The notes: a model not told the origin generated them from the sequence alone. A stretch of DNA of 64,000 bases from Ashinkailepas kermadecensis (GCA_034440615.1 JAOTOM010003990.1:140001-204000); one strand, 5' to 3'. Shown: positions 23,390 through 34,881, counted from the first letter of the stretch. Numbers and translations: made by a program.

Positions 23390-24780
23390 GCACAAATGTA
23401 ATGCTAATTATCATGCCGGACTTTTAAAAAGGACCAGTGGCAACTGATTAATGGAGCAGCTGAAAAACAACGGAAAATTGGAATGAGAAAAATTGTCCTA
23501 CGGGGTTTCAGAACAAACTATCGATTGATTATTTGGGTTTAAGGGCGCGACGACTACAGGGTCATTTGGCGCCCAAGAGCAAACTATCATGTCCTAGAGA
23601 AATCCAGTGCATTTGAAAATAGAAGTGTCTAAGTTGACAAACAATTCAATTACAGGCTAGAATGCAACAGAAATCAATGGTCATTGAAAAAAAAAAATAT
23701 TTGAAGTTTTCCTGTGCTAGAAATAGATTTAACAATTCAGAAATATATGTATTCACTCTGAGCTCAGGCTATTCTGTGAGGTAACTGCAGGAGACAAATA
23801 AAGTTCTTACCATGTGTAGGAGTTAATACTTTTTTTCTAGTGGAGTGCCATTTTAAATCCAAATATGATACATCTTGGGAACTGATTAAATTTGTATGCG
23901 TGTGTGTGTACTTGTGTAAGTTAGTAGAACTTGGGCATATTTTGTGCTCAGGGTTGGGCCAGTGAGCCTCAAGCCCTGTGCGCCACCAAGCTGTTTGGGT
24001 CATTGTGCCACTCAGTCAAATTAGGCATGCAGTTTGTGCCCCGTGCTGACACTTACTATTTGCTCTGTGAATTACTGAGCACTGTTGGGCCAGTGCGCCA
24101 CTTGACAGCGCGTGAAGTAACACACAACTTCGTGGTGTGCTGTGGGACACACAGGTATGTTTATGCATGGAATGTGACATAATTCATCTTATGATAGAAT
24201 GCACATGGATAGAATCTAGTGGTAGAATCTTTCCAAATGTTCCCGATCCTTGCATCCATTCGCTTCACCCTATCTGAACGTATCTGAGCTGATGACGGAG
24301 TTCGACGGGTCAGTCTGGCTCACATCACAAGATGGAGACCCGCCACCATCAACGAGATGATGATGAAGTCCAGGACGTGCCACGGCCAGACAGCACCTGA
24401 TCGAGTGGGCACTGGGCAGGCTACCCACTCCTGACGTCACTAACGTTGGTGATGTCTCTGGCATCACACACGTCCGAACAAGTCATCCTGTGTGGCGTGA
24501 TGGACTCCCTCGGCCCATGGCCTATCTCGTTATCGCTGTGTGGCTTAAATAGAGTAGTAATGTTGGGTTAAGAACAGCAGGATAATCACAGATAATAATT
24601 TATATATCCGGGGTATATTATATTGCATATTAGTGCATATTAGTATTTGTATGGGTATATTAGTTGCATAACCATGTACCTCACGAGCGAATTGACGGGC
24701 GATTGTGATCACAGACTTTGGTCGTTAATTGTCTGATGGATTTCAGAATGCCTTGGGGAAGTAACTTCGAAATGTAAGAC
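23390..24780. other. Anonymous stretch
   Basis: No gene or element ends recognised. 24595-24670 is a TA-rich run with repeated 'tatatta' words. 23940-24150 has repeated 'gtgcgccac' words, but ORFs across it show no known motif. Confidence 0.4.
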
Positions 24781-24784
24781 CTTG

Positions 24785-25020
24785 CGTCGTGATGTAGCTA
24801 AGTTAGCTTCTGGTGGTAACCTTTGCATTAAGTTAGGCAGCCAAGCCATAGATGTATGTATTCGAACTTGTCGGCTGCTGTCCACCGCATTGCAGTGCCT
24901 GTACAGCATGCTGCTGAGCCAGTCAGTGTGCCGATGGCCGGCCGACGGACCCTCGAGACTTCCGCCGAGTATGGCGGATTTTACGGTACGACCGCCAGGC
25001 AGTGAGATGCGGGAACATCC
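24785..25020 (+). repeat. Dispersed repeat, direct partner at 19255-19500
   Basis: Same orientation as the copy at 19255. Shared words include 'tgctgtccaccgcat', 'gctgctgagccag' and 'gtgtgccgatggccggc'. The frame in common encodes residues similar to the first copy but without a family I know. Confidence 0.6.
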
Positions 25021-25029
25021 AATGCTCAA

Positions 25030-26025
25030 GGAGTCGCTGAATCGCATTCCTCTCCAAAGTATGCAAGATGACACCCATTTCTTAGGCCATGCGACGTTGA
25101 ATTGAAGTCTTAATTAGTTGAATAAAAAGGCACCAAAATATGATATATTTCCGCTCGTCCATGGTGGTTGTTCAAATTCGCGAACTGAAACTATTGAGAA
25201 TCGTATCATGATTCCCTGCTGCGTACATAATTTTCAGCCAATCAACTAACGCAGGGAGAGAGCACCGGAAAAGTATCTTAGGGATAGTGCATTCTGAGTA
25301 CCTACCACATGTAGCGTCAATTCAGAATGCATTCTGACTTGAACTTATATTTCGTTCATCCACATGTTGCAAATGTGAATGGGCGGCACCCCACAGTCTC
25401 CACATCAAGAGAGGATAGGGGGGGGGGAGCTGCCGCTCTATCCCCATCTCATCCGATTTCCTCGCTTCTGGATGATGTTAAGCTGACGACGAAAGACGTA
25501 CGCTAATTTTCCGCGACCCGTGCTGTTCCGTTCACCGGTTATTCCAGACAGATCGGGGTGGATTGCCGTTGGCACCCTCCGTGATGGCTCGAGTTACGCT
25601 CACAGTTAGGATTATTTCTTTAAGCTCGAATTATCTCACTCATCGAATGCTAAGTTGAAGGTCCACGCAGCAGATCCGTCTTAGTGTTGGAACTGATGTG
25701 CTGAGCACCAGCATTGGTGGAAACTCCAGAGGGCTGGAGGTCCCAAACAACTTGATCGAAGCCAGTTTCAGATTAGACATAGGCGTACGCTAGCTATTAG
25801 ATATTCTAGACCCAAAATGTACTGTGTGCTCCCTAAATCCAAAGAGGGATATCCACCAGTGCATTTCAGCATAACCTCAAATGGAATTTATTCAACCATC
25901 GAAGCACTAACTTCTTAGCTTTTCGCGCAGCTAGTGATTAATCGATCGGAGTTCTGTCGGCCAGTTCTGGCCATTGCCAGGCTATGCGAATAAGGCAGAT
26001 GAAGAGCACGGTGCTGAGATGAAAA
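25030..26025. other. Anonymous stretch
   Basis: Nothing recognised apart from a G-run/C-run pair around 25415-25450. ORFs are short and without motifs. Confidence 0.4.
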
Positions 26026-26029
26026 CACA

Positions 26030-26200
26030 CACCGGCACACACCGGCACACAACAAACACACACCGGCTTAAATAAAAATACTTCAGCGATCAGATGCAGG
26101 CTAAAACACACCGGCATTGATGGAGCATCAGAGCACAACAGACCTGAACAGTGATGACGGTTGGTGAAAGTATTTCCTTAGTGCCTGACATTAGGGAGGG
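26030..26200 (-). repeat. Dispersed repeat, inverted partner at 11480-11640
   Basis: Reverse complement of 11480-11640, with an added local expansion of 'caccggcacaca' words at 26030-26065. It abuts the GGGGCCCC-type element that begins near 26200. Confidence 0.7.
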
Positions 26201-27780
26201 GAATTTTTCCCTTTAGTACGCCACTGCGGCTGCTCAACGTGTTTTTTTCCGCAGATTGCACGATCGAGAGTAGCCCGATCGAGCCCTTCGGATAATTTTC
26301 TTTCGGGACCCATTCTGAATTTTCAGGTGCTCTGGTCGATTCGATGGAGCCCCATTGTGGTTTTTGTGGTGAAGTGTATTTCATAAGCCCCCTACAGGCT
26401 ATTTTTGGAGCCCGGTACGTTTCTTCGTGCTCTCGGTGCGTTTTTTTCTGTGCCTTAACAGGTTCCTTTTCGGCGTCTGACGACTTCTTATTTTGTGGAT
26501 CCTTGACGCAATTTTTGCATACCGCAAGGTGACATTCCGGGTATATATTGGTCCTTGGGAAGCCAGCTGCAACTTGTGGGGCTCCGGCACGACGTTTTGG
26601 CCCCAGTGAGATTTTCAAGAGAAGCAGCGTGATTTTTTTTTGGTCTAAGTGCGATTTTTTTGCGCCCCGTGGTCACTTGTTTGGATCCCTTGCGGTGGCT
26701 ACGACACGTTTTTGGGGGCCCAACAAGTTTTGTGGGCTTTTGGAGCCATTGTTGAGATCCCAGATTGATTTTCCGTGTTCGCACTGTTTTTCATTTACCC
26801 GGCTTCATTTGTTGGGTGATCTCAACGAGACTTTTAGAGCCCCGGTGGGACCTGTCAGGTCTCTAGCTTGATTTTCAGGGGCCCGGGTGATAATTCTTAG
26901 TACCCAGTCTCAGCGTGATTTTCAGGAGGCCCCGGCCCGACCGTTAGTGGCCCCCGTCGTGACTTTCTTGAACCCCGGCACGACTTTATTTGCGGCCCCA
27001 ACGTGATTTTCAGGGGCCCAGGTGCAAACTTTTGAGGCCCCAGCGTCATTATCGGGGGCCCCTGCGCTACTTTTGGGGGCCCCCCAATGTCATTTTTCTG
27101 AGCCCCGGTGCGATTTTTTGTGGACCGAGTGCAATTTTTAGGGAGCATGGCGCATTTTTTCCTGAGCTCGGCGGATTCTTGGGGGCCCCACAACCTATCA
27201 GGAGGGGGGGGGGGGGGAGGCAACTGCCCACAATGCCCCTCCCCAATTCGGTATGTCACTGCGCCATGCAATGATGCAACATAAAAATCCAGGAATAGTT
27301 CATCTGTTTCATCACTTACATGTGATTTCAACTCCCCAGTTATCCAGACAGTTTGAGGAAAGCCAAACATCTGCTACATGGATCAGCAAGGATGGATTGT
27401 AAGGCAACATGGATACCATGGAATTCAAGTCACAGTAGTTATGCTGCAATACATACCTTCTTCAACAGACTGCTTTGGAGATGGATGAGCTCCTGAAGTT
27501 TGGTCAGGGTTGGAGTTGGAGATGGATGGAGCAACACTGTGAAGGACATAACATATGGTTCAAGAGACTTCTGTTTCCATTAACAATACCGGGGATGAAG
27601 TAACATTTTCATTGACTTCTATGGTTTTCAATGGCTTCATTGCCTTCTATGGTGTCCTGAATAAGTAGAACAATCGAGATGGATTTCTGTTATATGCATT
27701 GTAGAAGCAATGTTATGATGTAGTTTTTATACCCCAGTGAGAATGGTATGGATTCACTCATCAGTGAATTTGCAAACATA
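26201..27780 (-). repeat. GGGGCCCC-type repeat element, inverted copy
   Basis: Reverse complement of 6405-7830 in the same internal order. The degenerate array of 'ggccccgg..cgattttt' words runs about 26280-27190, a 13-base G-run lies near 27205, and the unique part at 27230-27780 contains 'catctgtttcatcac' and 'tttggtcagggttggagttgg'. The right end repeats the palindrome 'gattcactcatcagtgaat'. Open frames on both strands follow the array and are not genes. Confidence 0.65.
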
Positions 27781-28569
27781 CTGATATATCAGTTAACAAC
27801 AATGCAGGGAGCTATGTGATCAACATGGTCGATGTGCCCTAAAGCCCAAATAACCAAGTAAGAATGCAGGGAATCTGCTGCATAACAGCTTGCCCATAAA
27901 TTAGCCATGATATATGGCATCATACTTCCCTTGCTATTTAGAATAGTGAGCTATATTTTGTGTACAAACATCAGTACATTAGAAATGTTAATTAAACGTT
28001 ACACACATCAGTTCCTTACAAGTGTCAGCAATACATTTCCTTCATGTGCTTTAAATATGATTCAAGAAAGCACTGTCATCGATTTTAAACTTGCAAAAAG
28101 AGTGGGCCGCCTGGTGTCCGAGTGCTATTTGAGTAAATTTGCTGTCTTGTTAGTGAACTGACCACTTATTGAGATATAAGTACTTTAACTTTGTCTGCTT
28201 CTATCATGAAACATTTGTCATGTTCCAATACATCAGAAATCATCAGAATAACTTCTTGTCCACAAACGGGTGTATGCATTTCTATGAATTTCTCATATTT
28301 ATTAACACTAATGATGTAGATCTGATTTGCAAATTTATAACACAGAAAATGTTATCAGCACAGGATTCCATTCCTGAAAATATAGTACTTTCAACATGTT
28401 ATTGTTCTTTTACATTTCAATATGTTAAGTTGGGTTACATTTCTTATTGTAAAAAAAATACATTGCTTGAAATTTTTACAACTTGTTCTTTTGGTTTTGT
28501 TTTTCTCCAAAGGGAGGTTAGGCTAGGTTAGGTTAGGTTATGTCGCATTTCTTTTTTTATTAAAAACAA
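27781..28569. other. AT-rich anonymous stretch
   Basis: ORFs at 27907-28161 and 28169-28531 are AT-rich and lack motifs; I treat them as chance. A TTAGG tract at 28515-28540 ends the stretch. Confidence 0.4.
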
Positions 28570-28913
28570 ATATATTATCCTATGTCACCTAATTCAAAGC
28601 CTTTTGATAAAGTTGTCTTAAAAGGTGGTTTGGGAATTTTTGGATTTTTTTCTTCGGAATACCATGTTTATGAACGTGATTCGGAAGATGCGACCACTCG
28701 TTTTCTCCGTAGATGCTTACTTTTCAATTTGAATGATGACGTCATAGTCACGTCGGTACGGTATGATGACGTCATAGGCATGGCACTGAGGCTTCGATTG
28801 GCTAACGCTGCTCGGTCTCGTGGTCTTTCCTCACGACTTCCAACAAGTAGTATGATAATTAATAATTAAATAGGAAAACCTAACCTAACCTAACCTAACC
28901 TAACCTAACCTAA
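28570..28913 (-). mobile_element. Merlin-type element with the transposase deleted (MITE-like)
   Basis: Read on the minus strand: seven TTAGG copies, the AT-rich block with 'taattattaattatcata', 'gaggaaagac', then directly 'cagcgttagccaatcg', the CRE-like 'tgacgtcat' words and the R1-like tail. In the full element 'gaggaaagac' (16657-16665) and 'cagcgttagcc' (17738) are about 1.07 kb apart with the transposase between them, so this copy lost that piece in one deletion. Such copies depend on a transposase made elsewhere. Confidence 0.8.
28879..28913 (+). repeat. Interstitial telomere-type tract (CCTAA)7
   Basis: Seven perfect CCTAA copies at the end of the deleted Merlin-type element, ending at the same 'cg' boundary as the tract at 16585. 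Confidence 0.9.
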
Positions 28914-29259
28914 CGTAATACAATTTACTCTTATCTAAACTAATAAAACTCATATATTATAATTTAAAAACACAAGCGTAATATTTATCGTGACGTCATC
29001 CGTACATCACGGCCCCGAGCCGTGCTGTCTGTTTAGTTTCTTTCGGCGTTTGTGTATAATAGTAATGGTGTATCATCTATGTGGCAAAGAGGCGGAAATT
29101 AAGCATTTTCGACGTGAAAAAGCGTTGAATCAACTGCGTGAAGTGTTGAATGTCCCTTTAATCACGTCTGAGAAGTGCCAGGCGAGGGATGGATAAATTA
29201 TGGAACAAAGAACAGCCGTGTGGCATATATGGCGCATTATAGAAATTATCGCTAAAATT

Positions 29260-29650
29260 CACCGAGAAGGAAACATTTACGGAGAAAACGATTGATCGCA
29301 TCTTCCGAATCACGTTCATAAACATAGTATTCCGAAGAAAAAAAATCCCAAAATTCCCAAAACACCTTTTAAGACAAAAATACCAGCCATTTTTGGTGTT
29401 ATTTTGCTCACAACCTGAAATGTAGGCATTTGTATAGAAAATGAGTGGTGCCATCATCTGAGTCACATTCATAAGCATTGCATTGAAATGATACATTCCA
29501 CGAATTCATAAAACACCTTAAAACACAAATTTACCAAAATGAGCAGTAACACCATGTTCATCACATTCCTAAACCTTGCATTAAACAAAATTCAAGAAAT
29601 CAGAAATTACCTTAAGCTGTAAATTTACCAAAAGGTGTGCCAACCCCTGA
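29260..29650 (-). repeat. Three tandem inverted R1 modules
   Basis: Copies at about 29260-29380, 29395-29525 and 29535-29640 each end in 'cacaaatttacca' or a near variant and carry the 'acgttcataaacat'-type landmark. The first is closest to the downstream block of the Merlin element (17830-17945). 28914-29259 between elements holds no recognised gene; its small ORF at 28990-29196 has no known motif. Confidence 0.65.
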
Positions 29651-29799
29651 ACGGAAATGCAACACTAGGTACCCCAATCCTGGGCAGAAAAAGCACTAAG
29701 AGCAGTGGAATGAAAATATTAATAAAAGTAAACTAAAAACAGCTCTTCTAGAAGACAAACGTGATAGTTATGTGATATCAACATGGAAACCCTGAGCAC

Positions 29800-30190
29800 A
29801 AATCAGAAAAACTTGGACTGGACTTGTTCAAGCCTACCTGCAAACTTCTTCAACTACTGTTCCTTTGGGAATTAAATATCAGCAACCTATTTATTCACTA
29901 TTTAAAATCACACCAATCTGCAGATACATCAGAATGTGCGAAGTACAAAAAAACGAATCAGTACGACGTCACATGAGATTGGCCTCCGGATTGCACACTG
30001 CGCGCAATTGCACCACAAATGTCTCATCTCCGTCGCATTTGTCTACCGTAACCTCAAATTTAGACTTCAGGCGCTGGAATTTCTGTAACTGGATTTTTTT
30101 CTTTGGATGTTACGATTTTGGATGTTCTGAGGAACGCCCACCACGATTTGTGGCATTTAATGCGCGCTAGTGTCTATCAAGTCTCTCCAG
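29800..30190 (+). repeat. Dispersed repeat, inverted partner at 4240-4700
   Basis: See the copy at 4240. This copy ends in 'ggcatttaatgcgcgctagtg', a word also seen near 33460 ('acatttaatgcgggctgcc') and 3665 ('agcacgcattaaacgcc'). The two repeats therefore share an end and may be parts of one larger element. 30191-30499 holds nothing recognised. Confidence 0.7.
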
Positions 30191-30499
30191 ACACATTTGG
30201 TGATGGGTTTTGACCTTATATAACTTACAAGCAGGTGTTTGTCACTTCTGCAACCGTCATAGGGCCATATTTCTGAGCTGTGACGTCACGAGTGCAATTG
30301 CCAGGCTGCGCCGAATTTCTCCACCGAATTTGGAATATGCCCGATTTCTGCTCGGGTGCGTCGGTAAATAAGCCTCGGTAAAGCGACGATAAACTATGTA
30401 CCGCGTTGCCAAGGATTAAGGTTGCAGTTAGGGTGTTCAATATGTTTGATGGCACGCAATAATGTTCATACTAATTTAAAAATGCAAAATAATGCGGTT

Positions 30500-30600
30500 G
30501 AAAAAGCAGGGTTCTTGGAGAGCTTCGAACCCGACAACTCTGGATATCGAGTTTGAGTTCATACCTCTGCGCCACACGGCTGGGCGTAACTGCCCTGAGG
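30500..30600 (-). repeat. tRNA-related SINE head (minus)
   Basis: Minus strand has box-A-like 'tggcgcagaggtatg' and, about 35 bp on, box-B-like 'gggttcgaagc'. The arms do not form a full cloverleaf, so this is a SINE or tRNA relic. Confidence 0.5.
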
Positions 30601-30899
30601 TTTGGGATGCGGGTTGGGCAGTGTGCAAGAAAAAATACTTTGACGCTATATACCGCGATAGTTTCGATTGCTAGAGCAAAAGTGGTAGATAGATTGGTGA
30701 AAGAAAGCGAAGCGATCCTTTTGCGGTGCCAGAATCATGTGAAATGGTGCAATATAATCCGATATATGGTTTTTCGGAAATCGCAGCAGCTCCCTGTACA
30801 GCATAGGATTCGGGCTATATCGAACTGGTTACGTCACGATCGACCAGTCAAATCAATCAGTCAATGCAGCGTTCAAATCAACTAGTGACTGTATCTGAG

Positions 30900-31240
30900 T
30901 TAAAAAAATAAAAAAAATGTAATCCGAGTTCTTGTTGGGGTGGCTTTATGAACCAGGGTCCTATTGCTAAGCAGAGCTTGTTGCGTGAACCCTGGCCCCA
31001 CCACCCGACCCATTAATTCAAGTTCAACGGCAGAATTTTGACCGAAAGTTTAACGTGCCGTCAATGCACCGACACGGCCGCCCGGTAGCTCGTCCCCGGC
31101 CTTATCGGGACAGCTGCCAACTGACCCTCCCAGCCGGGGGCTAAATGCGAGCGCGCGAAGCGACTCGAACCCTGCGTTGCCAGGACAGGGGAGACCAGAG
31201 CAGGCCAGCGCTCTAACCAACTGAGCTACCGGGGCGGCTA
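30900..31240 (-). repeat. tRNA-derived SINE (minus)
   Basis: Minus strand begins 'gccccggtagctcagttgg' (box A) with box B 'gggttcgagtcgc' about 60 bp later. A pyrimidine-rich insert between the boxes makes a functional tRNA unlikely. A body of about 200 bp follows and ends in an A/T-rich tail near 30900-30920. The RNA would be made by RNA polymerase III and moved by a LINE reverse transcriptase. Confidence 0.7.
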
Positions 31241-31329
31241 AGTGGCGGAATGGCTAAATGGCGGATTAAATGGCCCTGCTTACAAGGTTCGTTTATAAAG
31301 TCTTGTAAGCTACGGCCTAGTACCTACCT

Positions 31330-32130
31330 ATTGCTTTCTTCAGGAATGGCAATTATAATACAGTGTGCATGCAGCTTCTTGCTGACTTTTTTCTTTCATG
31401 GGATCATAAGCTAGCAGATATTACATGTTGATGTGGCTCTTGGTGCAGGTCGAGACTGGGATGCTGCGTGTCAATAATGAATACATGCACATTGTCATTG
31501 GGATATAGGTGGTAAGTAGATAAATATCAAGCTTATAGTACGATGGATTGACTGCTGAAGACAAATATAGTTTGCATATCCACAATTTCAATGAAAACTG
31601 ATTGTTGTTGACTGGACTGGATTGTGTGCAAGTTTGACGGTTACTGGAAATTGAGTGGGATGAATCCAGTTCAAGCTCCATATGTATGTGCTTCTGCCAT
31701 TGCTCATGTGTGCAAGTATCATTATGACAATGCAATTGTTATCTGGTGGCTTTGCAGATTTTTTTAACAATTTGGTTTCAAATGAATCAGCAGCAGCTAA
31801 TCTCGACATTTTATGATGGAAGTCGTGCTTGCAAAGTGGAAGGAAATCCAACTCCTTTGATTTTTTCACAAAATGTTCAATTTTGCAGGAAAGGGTGGAG
31901 AGTTAATCCACTATCAAATTCAAATCTGTTTAATATCAGTACAAAATGTGCTGGTTGGCATCAACTAAGTTTTGTAAGTAGCATGGTGTTTTTTTTTCTT
32001 CTTTTTTTCCTTTAACTTTCTTCTCAGCATAAAAATAGCATAGGCTATTTTTTTGGGGGGGAATCAACATTGAGGGGGCCAAGATCAACATTGGTCGGGC
32101 CATGGACCCCAAAAAAAGGATACAAATCGA
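31330..32130 (+). repeat. 0.8-kb direct repeat, copy 1
   Basis: Matches 33545-34300 in the same orientation, from 'caggaatggcaattataat' through 'gacttttttctttcatg', 'tgctggttggcatcaa', to the G-run end 'gggccaagatcaacattgg' and 'ggatacaaatcgacgccc'. Both copies end in the same G-rich word, as a mobile element end would. ORFs in it lack motifs. Confidence 0.75.
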
Positions 32131-32189
32131 CGCCCCTACTTTGAATAAAAATATTAGAAACAAAAATTCAGCGATATATATTCTGAAAA

Positions 32190-33330
32190 TTTTCTAAATT
32201 GAACAACCGAACCCATCCTAACCGAACCTAATGTCAGCTGCTTGTGAAGGAAAATTTCCGATTTTTTTTTTTTTTTTTAAATTTAGGAATTTTTTCCAAG
32301 TTAAACAACTAAACTAGCCTAACCTAGCCAAACCGGTATTATTGTGCTGGTGGTTACAAGACAAGTTTGTACACACATTTGCCTCCATATAGCAAACAAA
32401 TGGGTTAGGTTTGGTTAAATTAGGTTAGTTTAGGCTTTTCAAATTGGAAAACTTTTCAAAAAATTTCCAAAAATGTTTCCCGCACAAATTGCGAATTATT
32501 TGGTAACTTTGCAGTTTAAGGTGTTCTTTTTTCCTTTTTCTAAACAATTTTTCTGCAGAATACCATGTTTATGAAGGTGACTAAGATGATTGGACCCACT
32601 TATTTTCGGTGCAAATGCTTATTTTTCAGGTTGTGAGCGAAATAATGCCAAAAAGGGCTTTGAGTTCGGTAACATAACATAAACATGAATGTGTTTTAAA
32701 ATGCAACAAAACCTAACCTAACCTAGCCTAACCTATCTTTTGAGAACACAAAATTAAAAAAATTAAAATGTCAATTAGTTTATTTTCTGAAGATTATCAA
32801 CCTTAAAAAAGAAACCTAACCGAGCCCAACCTAACCTAAGCTGCTTTTGAAGAATTTTTTTGTGAACATGTTTGTAATTTTTGGGGGAAACTTTTGGGTA
32901 TTATTGTGCTTTAAGGTGGGAACAAGAAAAGTTGGATGGGAGCTGTATGACCAACGCAGTCAATGCGGCCGTAAACCAAAATAACCAACCAACCAACCAA
33001 GAAAAGTCTTTACACACATTTGTCACCATAAAGCAAACAAATTGGTTAGGTTTGGTTAGGATAGGTTGGTTTAGGCTTTTTAAGTTGGAAAATTCGTCAA
33101 TTTTTTTCTTCAAATTAAAATAAAATGAATTTGCACCCAAAATAAGTGGTCCCATCATCTTAGTCACCGTCATGAACATGGCATCCTGAATAAAAATTCA
33201 AACAACAAAAAATCACCTTAAACTGCAAATTTACCAATCATTTTTTATTGAACAGAAACTTATGATAGGTTAGGTTTGGCTGTGTTAGGTTCTTTAAACT
33301 TTTAAAATTGAAAATTGGAAAAAACTGTCT
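32190..33330. repeat. TTAGG-linked dispersed repeat unit
   Basis: R2 plus (32340-32420), R1 plus (32510-32690), CCTAA tract (32705-32735), R2 plus (32890-33060, with a GT-rich insert), TTAGG tract, inverted R1 (33120-33240) and a TTAGG end. This is the clearest example of the R1-R2-inverted-R1 order. Confidence 0.65.
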
Positions 33331-33334
33331 CATG

Positions 33335-33500
33335 CGCAGTGAAATTGAAACACGCCTGATGCTACCAATTTCTTCAATGTAAGAGAAAAAAGAACTATGA
33401 CGTCACGAAAGCTTGAAGGCGAACTTTGGTGTACCTTCTAAGGTAATAGTGGGTGGCACATTTAATGCGGGCTGCCAGAGACTGGTCTTGTAGGACTCTA
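33335..33500 (-). repeat. Dispersed repeat, inverted partner at 3640-3812
   Basis: Reverse complement of the copy at 3640. It lies between the TTAGG-linked unit and the second 0.8-kb direct repeat. Confidence 0.75.
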
Positions 33501-33544
33501 TAGGGTTTGTTTGGGAAGTCATGTGTGGCCATAGCTTAATACCT

Positions 33545-34300
33545 ATTGTTTTTCAGGAATATCAATTATAATGAGGTGTGTATATGGCTTCTTGCCGACT
33601 TTTCTCTCATGTTTTCGTAGGCTGGCAGATTGGCTCACACTTTGATTTTGTTGGTTCAGTTTGAGATTGGGTTGCCCCATAATTGGGCATGTAGGTAGAT
33701 AGGTACCTTGGTAAATATCAAGCTGATGGTGTGATGGGTAGGTTGCTAAATATAATTATAGTTTGTATATCCACAATCTCAATAATAACCATGATTTGCA
33801 TGCAAGTTTGACAATGACTGGAAATTGAGAATGGAATTAATTTGGAATTAATGTGGTTTTCCCATTGGTGGTGTGTGCAAACATCAGTATGACCATGCAA
33901 TTGTTGTTTAGTTGCTTAGCAGATTTTCTTTCAGACAATCTGGTTTAAAATGCATCAGCATCGCTAATCTCAACATTTTATGATGTAAGCTGTAATTCCA
34001 CAGTGGAGGGAATTTCAGGTATTTTGTTTGTTTTTGCACACCATTTTACATTTTTCAGCAAAAGGTGGAGGGCCAGTTCACTATCTAATCCAAATCTGTT
34101 TCTTTTCGGTACAAAATGTGCTGGCTAACATTAATGTTTCTACTTAGCATGGTGTTTTTCATTTTTCCCTTTAGCTTTCTTATCAGCATAAAATAGCATA
34201 GGTTATTGGGGGGGGGGGGGCAAATCAACATTGGGGGGGGCCAAGATCAACATTGGCGGGGCCATGGCCCGCACAAAAGGATACAAATCGACGCCCCTGA
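33545..34300 (+). repeat. 0.8-kb direct repeat, copy 2
   Basis: See copy 1 at 31330. This copy ends with a run of 12-14 G at 34207 and the same 'caaatcgacgcccctgacg' boundary. 34301-34557 beyond it holds no recognised feature. Confidence 0.75.
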
Positions 34301-34557
34301 CGCTAGGATATCGGCTCAAGCTCTGCCAAGAAATCGTTCTATGCCCAGACACATCAGCAGACTTGAGAACACACCTCTGTCAATAGCTCTAGGCCATCAT
34401 GATTGCGGCAATGTAGCGCGGAGCTGCACCACATTTGCAGGCCTTCTGCAGCGTAGATACAGGCTGACCAGTTGTCGGTTGCTCAGAGCCATCTATTGAT
34501 TGATATGACAACTATTGCTTCACTTATCTGTCGGACCACAGTAATGCTCGCATGCAT

Positions 34558-34616
34558 ACACGCAACGCTTCGACAATATATGCGTAATGCACATATATTA
34601 TCGAAGCGTTGCGTGT
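34558..34616. other. Long near-perfect hairpin, 25-bp stem, 9-base loop
   Basis: Arms 34558-34582 and 34592-34616 are reverse complements with a single mismatch; the loop is 'cgtaatgca'. The arm contains 'acgcaacgcttcgacaat'. Length and loop would suit a small hairpin RNA, a recombination intermediate or a terminal structure of a mobile element. Nothing in the sequence shows transcription. Confidence 0.85.
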
Positions 34617-34800
34617 CTTGAATGCACATTGTGCATGGATAGATACAATCCCGATGTATTCCCATAGTGCATCTTCATGGGCGTTTCCATGGCAGGGGAC
34701 GGGATGGGAACGCATTCCCAAGATTCGTGAAATATAAAAGGGCCCGTGGCGTTGAATTAAACAATCAATATAAACACATTTCCGTCCCCCTATCCCGAAT

Positions 34801-34881
34801 CGGTGGCGACGCTCATGCATAATGTGCATATGTATCTGCATGTGTATGTGTATATATGCATACGGAGAGACGTCGCCACCG
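34801..34881. other. Second hairpin, 11-bp outer stem
   Basis: 'cggtggcgacg' at 34801-34811 pairs perfectly with 'cgtcgccaccg' at 34871-34881. The loop holds a further AT-rich self-complementary part ('catgcata' near 34814 with 'tatgcat' near 34856). A 13-base G-run follows immediately. Confidence 0.75.

Noticed and set aside
26178..27370. ORFs of 98-157 codons in the inverted GGGGCCCC-type element
   Set aside because: They follow the repeat words in several frames and have no domain.
28879..28913. A true telomere or chromosome end
   Set aside because: Only seven pentamers, with transposon sequence on one side and ordinary DNA on the other.
30900..31240. Functional tRNA gene
   Set aside because: Promoter boxes are present but spacing is widened by an insert and the acceptor stem does not pair; a SINE explains it better.
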